Part shown: positions 1 through 11,900 of the stretch, one piece after another
How positions within the stretch are numbered: the first letter of the stretch is position 1
Layout of the letters: each line of letters opens with the position of its first letter
Source: Amphiduros pacificus
Taxonomy: Eukaryota > Annelida > Polychaeta > Phyllodocida > Hesionidae
DNA: 64,000 nt
Direction of reading: 5' to 3'
NCBI GenBank assembly: GCA_949316495.1
Contig: OX439002.1
Span: 55,083,531-55,147,530 of the forward strand
Notes under the pieces: model-generated
What the model was told of the DNA's origin: nothing
Databases searched by the model: none
Seen by the model: only the letters and a program-made list of their open reading frames with translations
Translations under genes and position numbers: made by a program

Positions 1-3000
1 ATTTTCATAAGATAAATTTGATGCAGTTTTCACCAAGGTTTTTTTTATTTCTCGTGAAGAACCATAATATAATTTAATTCTTGGCCAGTAATTTGGCCTT
101 CATGACACAACTATTTTTGGTGAACAGAGAATTTTGGCCAAGAATTATTTAAACCTTCCCTTTCATAAATTCAAATGAGGCAGTTGTGAAATACTCTCCA
201 CTTCAAGGAACCCCCCATTTCTAAACTTAACAAAATATTCCCTCCATTTGGAGGTTTTATTTGATTGGATAAAAGGTCAATATAGCTTTTTGGTAGAGGC
301 ACATATGGTATACTGCACAAAATTATAGCAGTCTTTCTAATGTTTTTCAGTGGGGTATGGAGGATGGGTTGATGTGAAGGGTATCATTGCATTCCTAAAC
401 TTCATTAGTTAGGGTAGGATTAATCATTAAGTTGTTTAGATGACTATAACTTCGCCACATCTGAGTAGGAAGTTCTTTAAAATTGTACATTCATGGCAAA
501 TATTGGAAATTTCTAAATTCAAAATAGATTAGAGTTAATTCTGTATTCTCGCTTTGACTATCTTACAAATGGGTAATTTTGAAAAGTGACATTTGAACAA
601 CAGGGAAAAGTAAAAGACAGGAAAAGAATGGAGTGTTAATTGCAAACTAAGTTTTATTTTTAACTATAATTTTTATTAAAAAGATAATTTCAGGGCAAAA
701 AGATAGTGCCTGGTCAAACTTGCCTTCAAGTCATAACCCAGATTAACAAGTTGGAACACTTGAGATCATCTTGATCATATGTTGACCAGCATGCAAGTTG
801 ATCACAAAGCATCAAAGTACAATATCTTATATGTTACCCTTTTTCTAGTAAGGGCATACAGGTTGTGTTGCCAAGTACTCTAGCAACTACAGCATCACAC
901 AGCACAGTATTATTTTCAGCAGCAGATAAATGTTCAACTTGGGCAGATTATACTCTGGAAAGCATGGTCAAATTTAAACCAAGAAGATAGAAATATCTGT
1001 TTCATACGGTAATATAAATCGATCAAATATGTATACATTGGTATGGACCATGTAAAATGCTTCCATATCGCGTTTTGATTTTTCATACTGTATTGAACAT
1101 TTATGAGCCTTTTGAAGATGCTATTGAATGACATTATTTGACTTTTAAGCACTTATTGATTGCAGTGACATACTCTGTAATATATAGAAGATATATGCCT
1201 TGATGAAAGATGACATTTTATTTCTATTTATTTCACTCAATGTGATCATAACAAATATATCACGTTTAATGGAGAATACTGAAACATAATCAGCACTTTT
1301 TTGTTTTTTGCTTGCCTTTATTAAAAAAAATGACTGTCTGCCATGAAACATGGAACATCTTCAGCTAAATAAGCAGTTTAAAAGCTGAAGTGGATTTGAA
1401 ATCCATTGCAGGTCAAATGTCCATACAATCATGGCAATGACAAGTTCTGTTTATTTATATTTTTCCCTTGTTTTATAAATAGTTTAATATCAATCTTATA
1501 TATTGAGTATAAAAAATATCATCTTCCATAATCTGCAGTTTAATGCAAAAAATCACACATTTTAAGAAATATGCTTTGCATATGTATATAGATCATATTG
1601 TCAATTAAGCCTGGAATCATACCAGAGCTTTGAAAAAAAATTAAGTAAAATTTAATTGTCCTCTCATCATCACAAATTCATATCAGATTCATCTGTGTAT
1701 CAGAATCTTGCACAGTCCTTCCACTTTCATATGAACTTGCTTAGTATTGAAAAATCCTGAAAACCCAATAACTAGAACATAAACTTCTCATTCCGGCCAA
1801 TAACCAATAAACTTATTGACAGGCCTTTTTTTCAAATTACAACCATAAATATTCATTTCAAATTTATTACCACCTGAAATCATTCAAACTAATCATTTTC
1901 AATCTATTTGGTTTTATAATCTCACATCGTCAATAAAAATAGAAGTCTTGGAATTATATCAGGATTTCACTATCTTCAACTTGAAACGGAGAACATTTGG
2001 ACTTGAAAAAGGAAAGATAAAAGAATGCCACAGCACTGTGTATACATATCATTTAAAAGCTCTTATAAAAATATATCCTCAAAAAGTACATATGGTAATA
2101 TATATAGATATATATATATATGTATATGTATATATGTGCAACAACAATAAATGCTCAAAAATTACAATCATTAATTATCTTAATAAGAAAAGTAAACATT
2201 CAATCACTTCTTCTCATTGTCATGGTTTAATAAGAGCAATCACAATTTGTATATCCTGATTAAATGTATCTATTTTGCTGTGTCAATCAATCTATCTTTC
2301 CCTTTCCAATCTCTATAACATGGCAGCTTTTATTTATAGTACACATGGCAATGTCTAACATTTGTACAGTATTTACAATAGCTGATCACCATCGCGCCAA
2401 CACCTGGTCTGGCGAAGCCCAATGTTGAAAAACATCATTGTCTTTTTGTGCGGAGTGGAGCATTATTGGGACATTGGAGCTTGTCTCATTCATCAAGCTG
2501 TGGCCAACCTGCATAATTTATGCTGTGACGTAGGTAGCAGGCTGCTGTAGACCATGGCACTTTGCTGGGCAGACCCACTCTCTGCAAACTGCAAATCCTC
2601 ACCCATGCATACCATGCTTAAATCACTATTGATTTTACCTTTGTCTAAATATACAGAACATTTAAGCAGTACAATTAATTATACACACTTTTTTTTCAGC
2701 AGCCATTCTAAATTCTGTTCTCAAAATTTTCTTGCTTTACATTAGGAAATGTGGCGTTAAGCATTAAGTCAGTCTACCTTTTTCAAGGACATAAGGACAC
2801 TCCTGTCTCGATGAAGGGATCTTTACCCTTCTATGCCTACATACCAAAATAACACAAACTATTAGTTTAGAAGTCACATTGCATTTGGCACTGGTTGAAA
2901 TTTACATCCAATCATCACAAAACCACATTTATCATGATAAGAAATCAACAAGTTAAGCCAAGCACAGCCTGACCCCCCTATTTGCCACAATAGACGCACC

Positions 3001-3092
3001 CATGATAACAGTGATGGCCCCAGCTCACACCTCACACATACACACAGTGTAAAACCAAAACACTGCTTACACATTGAAACTGCTGTTATCCC
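1..3092. other. non-coding flank / HEXIM 3' untranslated region
   Basis: No exon or convincing coding frame was found here; the frames present are short and AT-rich. The right part should be the 3' untranslated region of the minus-strand HEXIM gene. A minus-strand AATAAA (TTTATT on the plus strand, near 2329) is a plausible poly(A) signal, which would give a 3' UTR of roughly 760 nt. The left 2 kb shows nothing I can name. Confidence 0.5.
2097..2136. repeat. TA/GTATA microsatellite
   Basis: About 40 bases made almost only of TATA, GATA and GTATA steps. Simple low-complexity repeat in the probable HEXIM 3' flank. Confidence 0.8.
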
Positions 3093-3980
3093 CTAGGAGA
3101 GCTGTGCAACTTTGGCAGTGTTCTCACTGTTCTGTCGGTTGGCTCTCAGTTTATCATTTTCTCTCTGCAATTTTTCGTTCTCTTCTCGGAGTTTTGCAAT
3201 CTCTGTTTCCAGGTTATTCGCAACATCCGCGATGTCAATGTTCTCGTTTGGCAATCCACTGTTTATGGTGTCACCATTGGAATTGCTTTTATTATTCCCA
3301 TTCACGTGCACCGGGGAGTGTGAAGTTTTCAGTTTTTTCTCCAAGTCCTCAACTTTACTTTCTATTTCCAAATATTCTCTGACAAGTTCATCCTTAGTCA
3401 TGTTTTGAAGTCTCTCAGCGTGTACATTGTCATACTCCTCACTGAATTCCTTTGCTTGGAAAATGTCTTCCTCTTCTGGCGAGTCATAATATTCATCGGA
3501 GGAGTCCAGACTCCCAGATCCGCCATCTCCACGATGTGCCGCATGCTGGTTGGTCTCATCCAAGACAAACTCAGGTTCATCGGCTTGATGTTGCTCCATG
3601 AGGAACTGAGTTGTGTTGTACGGTGCCATCGGCTGTCCCGAGGCAAATCTTTCCTCCCTCTTCTGGTTGGCTCGTCTGGTTTCCCTCTCATCAAGTTCCC
3701 TCCTTTCATCCCAACTTAACTTGTGGTATGGCTTCCAATGTTTGTTATGACGATGCCCACCTTTGTTTTTGCCTCTCCTGTGCTTCTTATGATGTTTGTT
3801 CCCTCTCTCCCCTGTGGGAGTGTCTGGGTCTGCGTTGTTGTCATAGCCCGGGAGCTCCACGCCGTTCCCCGGGTCCTCCTTCCCTGCACCTCCCGGGCGT
3901 GCAGCATCACATCCCGCCTGCATCCCTATAACATTGTCACCCAAATTATCTGTCACAGCGACACTGTCATCAACTTCCAT
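3093..3980 (-). CDS. HEXIM1: HEXIM-family inhibitor of P-TEFb (7SK snRNP component)
   Basis: Single-exon gene of 295 aa. HEXIM proteins bind 7SK or other double-stranded RNA and then inhibit CDK9/cyclin T (P-TEFb), restraining release of paused RNA polymerase II in the nucleus. Visible here: a variable acidic N-terminus; a basic RNA-binding stretch at about residues 61-83 (KKHRRGKNK...HKHWKPYHKL type); the family signature APYNTTQFLM, with the P-TEFb-inhibiting PYNT at 120-123; an acidic segment at 134-175; and two C-terminal heptad regions (about 183-217 and 254-282) that would form the dimeric cyclin T-binding coiled coil. The link between the coiled coils (218-253) is rich in Asn and Ser. 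The frame is open 14 codons further upstream but without an ATG, so the first ATG at 3980 is chosen. Vertebrate HEXIM1 is 359 aa; the difference lies in the variable N-terminus. Intronless structure matches vertebrate HEXIM1. Very likely the single HEXIM of this animal. Confidence 0.95.
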   Translation of the reverse strand: MEVDDSVAVTDNLGDNVIGMQAGCDAARPGGAGKEDPGNGVELPGYDNNADPDTPTGERGNKHHKKHRRGKNKGGHRHNKHWKPYHKLSWDERRELDERETRRANQKREERFASGQPMAPYNTTQFLMEQHQADEPEFVLDETNQHAAHRGDGGSGSLDSSDEYYDSPEEEDIFQAKEFSEEYDNVHAERLQNMTKDELVREYLEIESKVEDLEKKLKTSHSPVHVNGNNKSNSNGDTINSGLPNENIDIADVANNLETEIAKLREENEKLQRENDKLRANRQNSENTAKVAQLS

Positions 3981-4155
3981 CCTACTCAAAGTTACGATCA
4001 CTCTATCACCTCTGAATATCAAACACGATCAAACCTCTTACATGCACCAAAGAATCAAAATAGAACGAGAAAGTCAGTGGTGTTTTGGGACAGGTTTGTG
4101 TACTTTCAGCCATCGGAGTTATTCTGTTGTTCTGACCCATTTCACAGCGCACCTG

Positions 4156-4163
4156 TATTTATA
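4156..4163 (-). promoter_or_regulatory. TATA box of HEXIM
   Basis: TATAAATA on the minus strand, about 175 bases upstream of the HEXIM ATG. A start site roughly 30 bases downstream (about 4125-4130) would leave a 5' UTR near 150 nt, consistent with an intronless, rapidly inducible gene. The motif is seen; its use is inferred. Confidence 0.55.
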
Positions 4164-7100
4164 CGACGTGGGACAGAAGTATCCATCCGCCCATGCTAGT
4201 CCTAAAACACCTTTCCGTTTGCAATGAAGTCACCAAATTCACACAAATTTGATATTGCCATCGTGATCTTAAGTGATATCATAGTCTGTAAACGATATTC
4301 GGTATCAAGAAATATCTGTATATTATAAGCACTTTGGGAACATAGACGAAGCCAATCCAAACGCGTATGAATATATGCCCGACCCCCAGCAAAGTGTTTG
4401 CTACGGCCCCTGCCGGGCATAACTGGAACTTGAACGCAATGTTGTGCCGGCGCAACCGAGCTCGCGAGATTGTGATCATAACGATGTCTGAGCATGTATA
4501 GCATCCAAAACCATCATCTCTAGCGCTAGCTCTCATTTGTAGAGGTTAGATAGAGCTTTCACGATACAGACTAATTGATTGTCATCGGCTGGATGATTGA
4601 TGACTTTGCCAAATAAACTTAATATATGAATATGTTATGAGGAATACTCCAGATACGTAAATCCACATGTGTTAAAGAACACAAATTAAGTCAAGTCCCA
4701 TGACAAGTGCTTCCACATGAAAAGTGCACAGAAATTTCACTTGGAAGCAAATTTATTTTTAAAAAATGGTATTTTCCAACTTTCGGTAAAGGCTGGGACA
4801 CTTTGAAGCTTTCACGAAATCACTGAGGCCAAGGGCAATTTCACAGAGATTTGGGGTAGATTTGACTGAGTAATAGCTAGCCCCCTCCCTCAAGAAAGTG
4901 TATGGACCCTCACAACATAAAAAAAGGTTCATAACGGATGGTAACAATCAAAGGGTAGATATGTGGTGGCCATGACACTGTAAGCTATCTTCATGAAATC
5001 AACCGAAATATTCCAACCAGGATTATTGTTTAGAGCAGTCATAGTGGTAAAAATCATGTGGTAAAAATATTGATATTTGTCACATAATTTGTCAATTGTT
5101 GACCGAGTTTCAGGCCCCTCCATAGGCCCTTACATTATAAAAAGGTTCATAAGGGATGGTAATAGTCAATCAATATTGCAGCCTCCTTCACGACTCTTAT
5201 CACGCCCTCCCCATATTGGTATGCCTGTGTGGACCCTCACAGCATAAAAAGGTCCATAAGAGGTGGTAACAGTCACCCAAGTGTAACTTATCAAACAAAT
5301 ATTAATGTCTGATTATGTTATGTAATGTTTAACATTATCTGGGAATTCCTGAAAATTGCTTCATAAATGATCATTTAGAGAATTTACAAAGCATTGCAGT
5401 TTGAGAAGTCATCGTGGTGATGATATTTGTCTGGTTATTCAAAATGACAGCCTCCATGATAACTTTGTGATAACATAAGATTTTTATATTTAAATCATAA
5501 AAAATGGAAGTGTAATTGATCCAATCTTTAAATTTGTCACTTCGTAAACAAATATTGATGTCTGATTATGTCCTAAAATTACACGTAAACATTAAATCTC
5601 AGGCATGGTGTGATGTTGACATTGTCACGTCATTGTGACATCACACAAGAAAGTGACAAAATTACAAGCTTAATGGCCACATTACAAACTGCATTTTATC
5701 ATCACAGATTGTAGAAACTCGATTGTCTAAACTTCAATGTGTATAACTGTATCTCTTAAACCAAAAAAACAAGTGTAAATATTCGAGAATGTTTATTTCA
5801 TCTATACATGGCAATGTTGTGTTCATGTAACTTCTATAGATCTACAGCCAGAGCTTGTAACTTAGGAGAGGGATCAATGGATATATCTTAAAGCCAATAT
5901 TTTCATACAGAACAGGATTTTATTTTCAGAGCAATTGCTACTAAAATTGAAATTTTTGAAAGAAATTTGTGTTAAAAACAATTGACATTTTTTTTTCAAA
6001 ATGCCCATTAATTCCCAACAGTAATGGCTAAAATGAGCATCTTGGGCAATTTGTTTAATATTGCCATATGAATCTTATTCATTTAGATTTTTTGCATTCA
6101 AGCAGATTGCATATATTTGGAATGCGTCAGAAAAGCCAATGTACTTTAGTAAACCTGACAGTCACTCGTTCTTCCACAATGACACATTATTGTTCATATC
6201 TTACTGAGCAAATAACATTGTTTTCATCAAAACCAATCTTTTTTTTTTTGGAAAGAAATCTTATCAAATTTTCTTAATAATTAAGAAAGCAAACACAACG
6301 TCATATTCACATATTATTCATATTTATTACTTGATATGAAGCTAAAATGCTTCCAATTTCACAGTAAAGATCTACTGAAGATAACAACATAGAAAATCAC
6401 TATTGTAATTACTAAACAACTGTATAATCATTATATATATAAGAGTAATAATATATGTACATGTTATAATATGATTCATAAGAGCACTTTCATATTACAT
6501 ACTATGGCATAATCTAAATCGCATTTTATCAGAAGTTAAATTAAGTGCAAAAAAAAACATCAAATTACTAAATTTTCCAATGTCAATTTTGATAAAAAAA
6601 AAACTAAAAAAAAATCAAGCCAGTTCTTTAATGAAATAATAGCAAAATTAATTAAAATCACTTCAAAAATAAGCTGCAGCAGATTTCAACATTATTTTGT
6701 TTGTATGTGATGTAAAAATATCTATTCATTACGCTTCACCTTAAAATCATCAAAGAGGCTGTCAGGCTGATTCAGACACAGGTCTCAATTTTCAGATATT
6801 TTTTTTTCTTAAACCTTTTCTTAAATTCACAAATGAATTGATAACTAGTGAGTTTTATCTTTTCCATCTCTTTATCTAATTATTAAAGCTTTTGGGCCGG
6901 ACTGCCAAATTATCACGTCACAAGAGATACATGCTGCTCTGGTTTGCCCTGATTTTTATCCACCCACCTCTGTTCAACTTCACAAAAGCGATACCAAAAG
7001 AATTGCTAATATTAAATATCATCATATTTTATTTCATATATATTTTTTGCGATGCCAAGCTGTGTAAATCAACACTTCGTATATAATATGCAAGTTTATC

Positions 7101-8943
7101 ACAGAGGAAACTGACATGGTTTATGAGGGGCAACTTGGTCTTGAATCAAGAGAACAAATTCTGTTTTACAATCAATTTATTCCAATAGCATATACTTTAA
7201 ATTAATCATCATTTTTTAAATACAATAAAAAAAATGTTTGTTTTTATAGATAGATGATAAAGCAGTTCAGTTTGTGGATATGCTATAACGGCTACTTGTT
7301 CACCCACTTCGAAAATACAAAGACAAATTGGGAAATGGACTTAAATATTTCATTCATTTCAGTCACGGGAAAATCACCTTCCAATCACCTTGATTATATT
7401 GGAACTTCTAATATGATTGGTACAATTTAATTGTTTAAATTGCTGGAGTTGTATTTAATGACAAGGGTTTTCATTCAGTTAACATAAATTGAGTGAAAAA
7501 AGGTAGCTTGCACTCTTTTAAATGCATACTTTCAAAGCTCATTACCAATAAAAACAGAGAATCACAAACAAAGGCTTCAGAAAATGAGCTAAATTATTCA
7601 TGATCAAGGCAATGAAACTCTGTGATATAAGCATACTTCGTGTTACAAACGGAGTGAATTTAGATATGACCTCAATGATGCTACATATCCAGTTTTTGAT
7701 TACCGTAGATAATTAAGGTACAGTCCATATATATTTTAATATTCATTATCATTTATTTCTCTGTCCAACATATCAAACTACTGTTGTACCTGTAACAAAT
7801 TTATGCAAAAAGATTATCATAATAAATTAAATCCATATCGTGGGGTAAAAAAAAAAACAACCATAAAATTCTGAACTTGCTGAATATCTGTCCCTCAAAT
7901 ATATTAACATTAATGAAAAAAGTTAAGAATTACACTTGTCATCAAAATAATATTATTCACTTCCATTTTGTAAAATCTGTATATGCTTGTGCACTTCCAT
8001 ACAACATGTGTTTGCATACAGTTATCACACAATAAAAATCTTGCAGCTTATGTTATCCATTACTGGAATGGTTTTACTAAGTTTTACTTGTTTAAAAAAA
8101 AATTCTTTCAACTTGCTGTGCACTTTAGTGTTAAAAAAACCTCTTTTCATTGAACAGAGCAGCACAATTTGCTAGAAGATAATCTTTCTAAATAATCTTA
8201 ATTCATACCCCATTTTCTTTCTGTTTCTGCACATATTTAAGGTAAATCAAATATTCAGAAGACAACACAGATTACACTAAAGTTTGTCCTTAGGCAAGTA
8301 GTTTGTACAGATATCTGCAGTGATATGTACAACCAGATGTCTAAATATCTTAAACTCTGATAATCTTAATAATATTCTCCATGCTCTCTTTGATTGATAT
8401 TCTTCACTTAAAACACCACAAGTTGTCTTCCCCTAATGCATCATAAAACTACTAGAGTATTAAGATTATCCTGGCTGATGGGGAGGATGACAAGAGTGCA
8501 TCTACAGAATGATGGGTGGTCCATATATTTTTATATCTTATAATATCAAATTCTATTGGATTCATGCCTAATTTAAATGCAAAAATAATTCTCCAATTTT
8601 TAAGATGATTTCAAGAAAACATTACATGTCATGAGTTTATTTTTAGTTGATATGATTTGGAATTTATTCATCTTTTCAAGAAAATAACACAAAAAGAATG
8701 TTCTTTAACAATGCATCTGTCACATGTCTGCCTCAATATTGTTATGACAATCATTTGCAAAATATGCTGAATACCCTTATACTCGCATTCAAAATACCTC
8801 TAAATCAAAAGTGTATTTATCTTTTGTAAGGTGCAAAGCCACATTTTTCGCTTCTTTTACATGAAAGAAATGCCACCAAAGCAAAGAAGTGTACCAGTAA
8901 ATTGAAAAACCCCTTGTAACAGATACGGTTATCTAACTGCTAC
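4164..8943. other. HEXIM-ALIX intergenic region including ALIX 3' UTR
   Basis: About 4.8 kb of AT-rich DNA without a recognisable exon on either strand. The right-hand end must contain the 3' UTR of the minus-strand ALIX gene (stop at 8944), but several minus-strand AATAAA-like sites prevent choosing the poly(A) site. Short decayed repeats lie at 4900-5290 and 5280-5600 (a TAAACAAATATTGATGTC-like motif occurs twice). Nothing else could be named. Confidence 0.5.
4900..5290. repeat. decayed tandem repeat (3 copies)
   Basis: The phrase GGACCCTCACA(A/G)CATAAAA followed by GGT(T/C)CATAA and GGTGGTAACAGTCA-like sequence recurs near 4910, 5125 and 5228, with substitutions and unequal spacing. It looks like an old non-coding repeat. 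Confidence 0.55.
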
Positions 8944-11900
8944 CTAGCGCCATTGTTGTTGTGGGTAGCCTGGCTGAGGGTAGCCGGGGTACTGTGTGGG
9001 GTATGCTTGCGGCTGCTGCTGCTGCCCTGCGCCAGGGTAACTGTACTGTGCATAGGGGTTGTAGCCTTGAGGCATCGGCGGGGGTGAATACGGCATCGGT
9101 GGCTGCACAGGGTAAGGTGTAGCCTGACCATAGGCTGGGTACGGAGCCTGACCTGAAATATCATTAAACATATATTTTCATCTTTGTTAGCGGATGTGGT
9201 TTATAGTATTGTAATTCTATGAATATCATCAACTGCTCTAGGTAAACATATTTTAATTATTTCTCATCTTTTTATATTAATATAGGATAAGAATAATATA
9301 TAGGATAAGAATAATATATTGAGAGTTCTTCCTGTTAGATACTCACAGCAATATTTGCAAATTGGTCTCATTATCATACACATGTGATATTATTATTATA
9401 TAAGTGAAGAACAAGGCAAAGAAAATAGCTGTTATTATTTAGTCTCTTAATGTATTAGAATACTTGTGTTCCGACGTGTATCTTTCTAGGGACCAAACTT
9501 AACCAAAAAATATCAACATAATTTTGTCATTCACAAAAATATACTTCACAACTCAGGGAAGTAGGGTGTTCATTCCTACCCTGACCTATATACTCAGATA
9601 TTCCATAACATGCAGGGCTATTCTAAATACCAAATATTTTATCACATGATCATCCATGCAACCAAAGGGAATTGATTTTTTTAATGGACTACAAATCGGC
9701 AAACCGACTAAAAATATTTGTTCCACTGTATTTTTAATTTGGACACAATTTTACATCCATGCTATCAACTGCATGTAATACTAGTCTACTAACGTGAATA
9801 TATATGAAAACATTACGGGGAAACAATGGAATAGACACTGAAAAATCCTACTTGGATATGCCTGTTGTACTGGATAAGGTTGGTACGTTGATACTGTAGT
9901 TGATAGGGAGAGAATTAGATAATTGGAAGGTGTCATATAAAGAGAAGCTAAAATATTCAAATATATTATCTGAACTACCGAGGAAGAATAGTACAACTTT
10001 ATTCTAAGTGCATTAAAGAGATGCTGTTGAGATTTGTATTCTCTGTCTTATTGGAATATTTAGTTTTATTTACAAGCACCAGGCATAGAACTTACCATAA
10101 GGCTGATGAGGAGGGGGTGGGGCTGAGGCAGGTTGTGATGACTGAACTGTGGAAGAAGCAAAACATATTCTTAATGCATACATATATCGCCTGATGTGTA
10201 AATATGCAATGATATTAATATTTAGCGACTGCATAACTATGGTCCTGGCTGTAGTTTCAATTCATATATTTGTACTTTCATATTTCACATCATCAAAAAT
10301 GAAAATTGGAAATTTCATAGACATTTGTACTAACTATTAGTATTACAACATCAATAGTGCACAACTTCACAGATAACAGAGTGTCAAATAACAGAATTAT
10401 TGACAATAAAATAAGCATTATCAGCAATGCACCAAGACAGAAAGGCCTTTTCCTAATAATTTTGATACATTTTTTTTTTTTTTTAAACGTTCATCACAAT
10501 ATTTGTGAGTTTTTTGTGTGATTTACATACCACTGTGTGGAGCTTGCGGTGCAGGTCTGGTTGGAATAGTAGGAGGCGGGGGTCGTGGGGGTGGCACCCT
10601 CGACCCCTGACCCTGATCTTGAGTTGATGATTCTAATCACACAGAATGGAAAGTGCAAGAAAAACCACACAAACAACAGAAATTAAATAAAGTACTTTAA
10701 AAAAAAAAGACTCTTTACAAAATACTAGACGAAACAGAGAGTGGCATATGCAAAGCTTAGTTTAAATAAAGACATTTAGCAAAAGCCTTGCAAAAGAGGT
10801 AGCAATTTTTCTATCAATAGAGAACAAAAGCCTTAAGTCATCATCGTTGGTAATAGAACTGGTTTGTTTTAGTTTTTCCATGAAAATGTTTGATTAATAT
10901 AAAACAACTTTGGTGTTGTCATCTCTTAACTAAAGAACTCATGTCAACCAATACAATCCACATGTTTCTATTTCAGGGGGATCTATTCTGAATGAATTGT
11001 AAAAATGTTATCGGTTTTCGGTAAAATAACTAGTTCTGGTGAGAAGATTATTGAATAATATTGCAAGTGATACATGCTTAAAGTTTAAAGAAATCTAAAT
11101 TCATAGTCATATGGGATGCATTATATTGAAAAAGCAAAATATAGGACAAAATATTAATTGGTCTATTTTGTCCTTAATTAACTTTATTTTTGTCCTTAAA
11201 AAAAAGAAAATACCATCAGCTCCTGCATTGATGATAAAATGAAACAAAAAGGACTGATCAAGTGAAACTAATCAAACAGAAGTTCATATTTCACCACAAA
11301 ATTATTTTATTATGAAAAGTGATTATACAAAGCAGAGTCGATACTTTTATCATATGTTTTCATATATGTGCCTATTCCTTCACTGTGCTTCAAAAAGTAG
11401 GTGAAGATAACCCATTTAAACTTCACAAGATTATCCAGATTGGTTTCTTTAAATACATGTCAATCTCTATTGGACAGAGGGCATAATTTACAAAGACTGC
11501 AATAGGAGATGCTAAACATATAATATAAATTACAATAATATAATTCAAAATAATTCAAAATAATTTCACTCTTTGGCTAGAAAGGAGGTTAATGCAATGA
11601 CAAATCCAAAACAAGAGCATTGACACTATGTCCTCCGCCATTGAATGTGGTAGAACAAGATTTTCAGTAATGTGGTTACCATGGCAACAGAAATCATCCA
11701 ATCACAGCCTTTATCAAACTTGTCCAGGACATTGATATATACAATGTGCCTGTGGAATATGAAAACAATCCGAGCAATCCCTTGGACATTAGTACGCTAA
11801 CACTATATGCAGAAGAACTATCTCACAAACTAACTCATGGACGGACCGCTCCAAAATTTAAGTCTTCCTCTTCGACTTCATGGAGGCGGGGGACAGTAAA

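Noticed and set aside
1-1400. Minus frames of 68-72 codons near the left edge
   Set aside because: Short, AT-driven composition, no family motif and no splice context.
3074-4227. Plus-strand and second-frame minus-strand frames over HEXIM
   Set aside because: Shadows of the HEXIM coding sequence, which has clear family motifs in one frame only.
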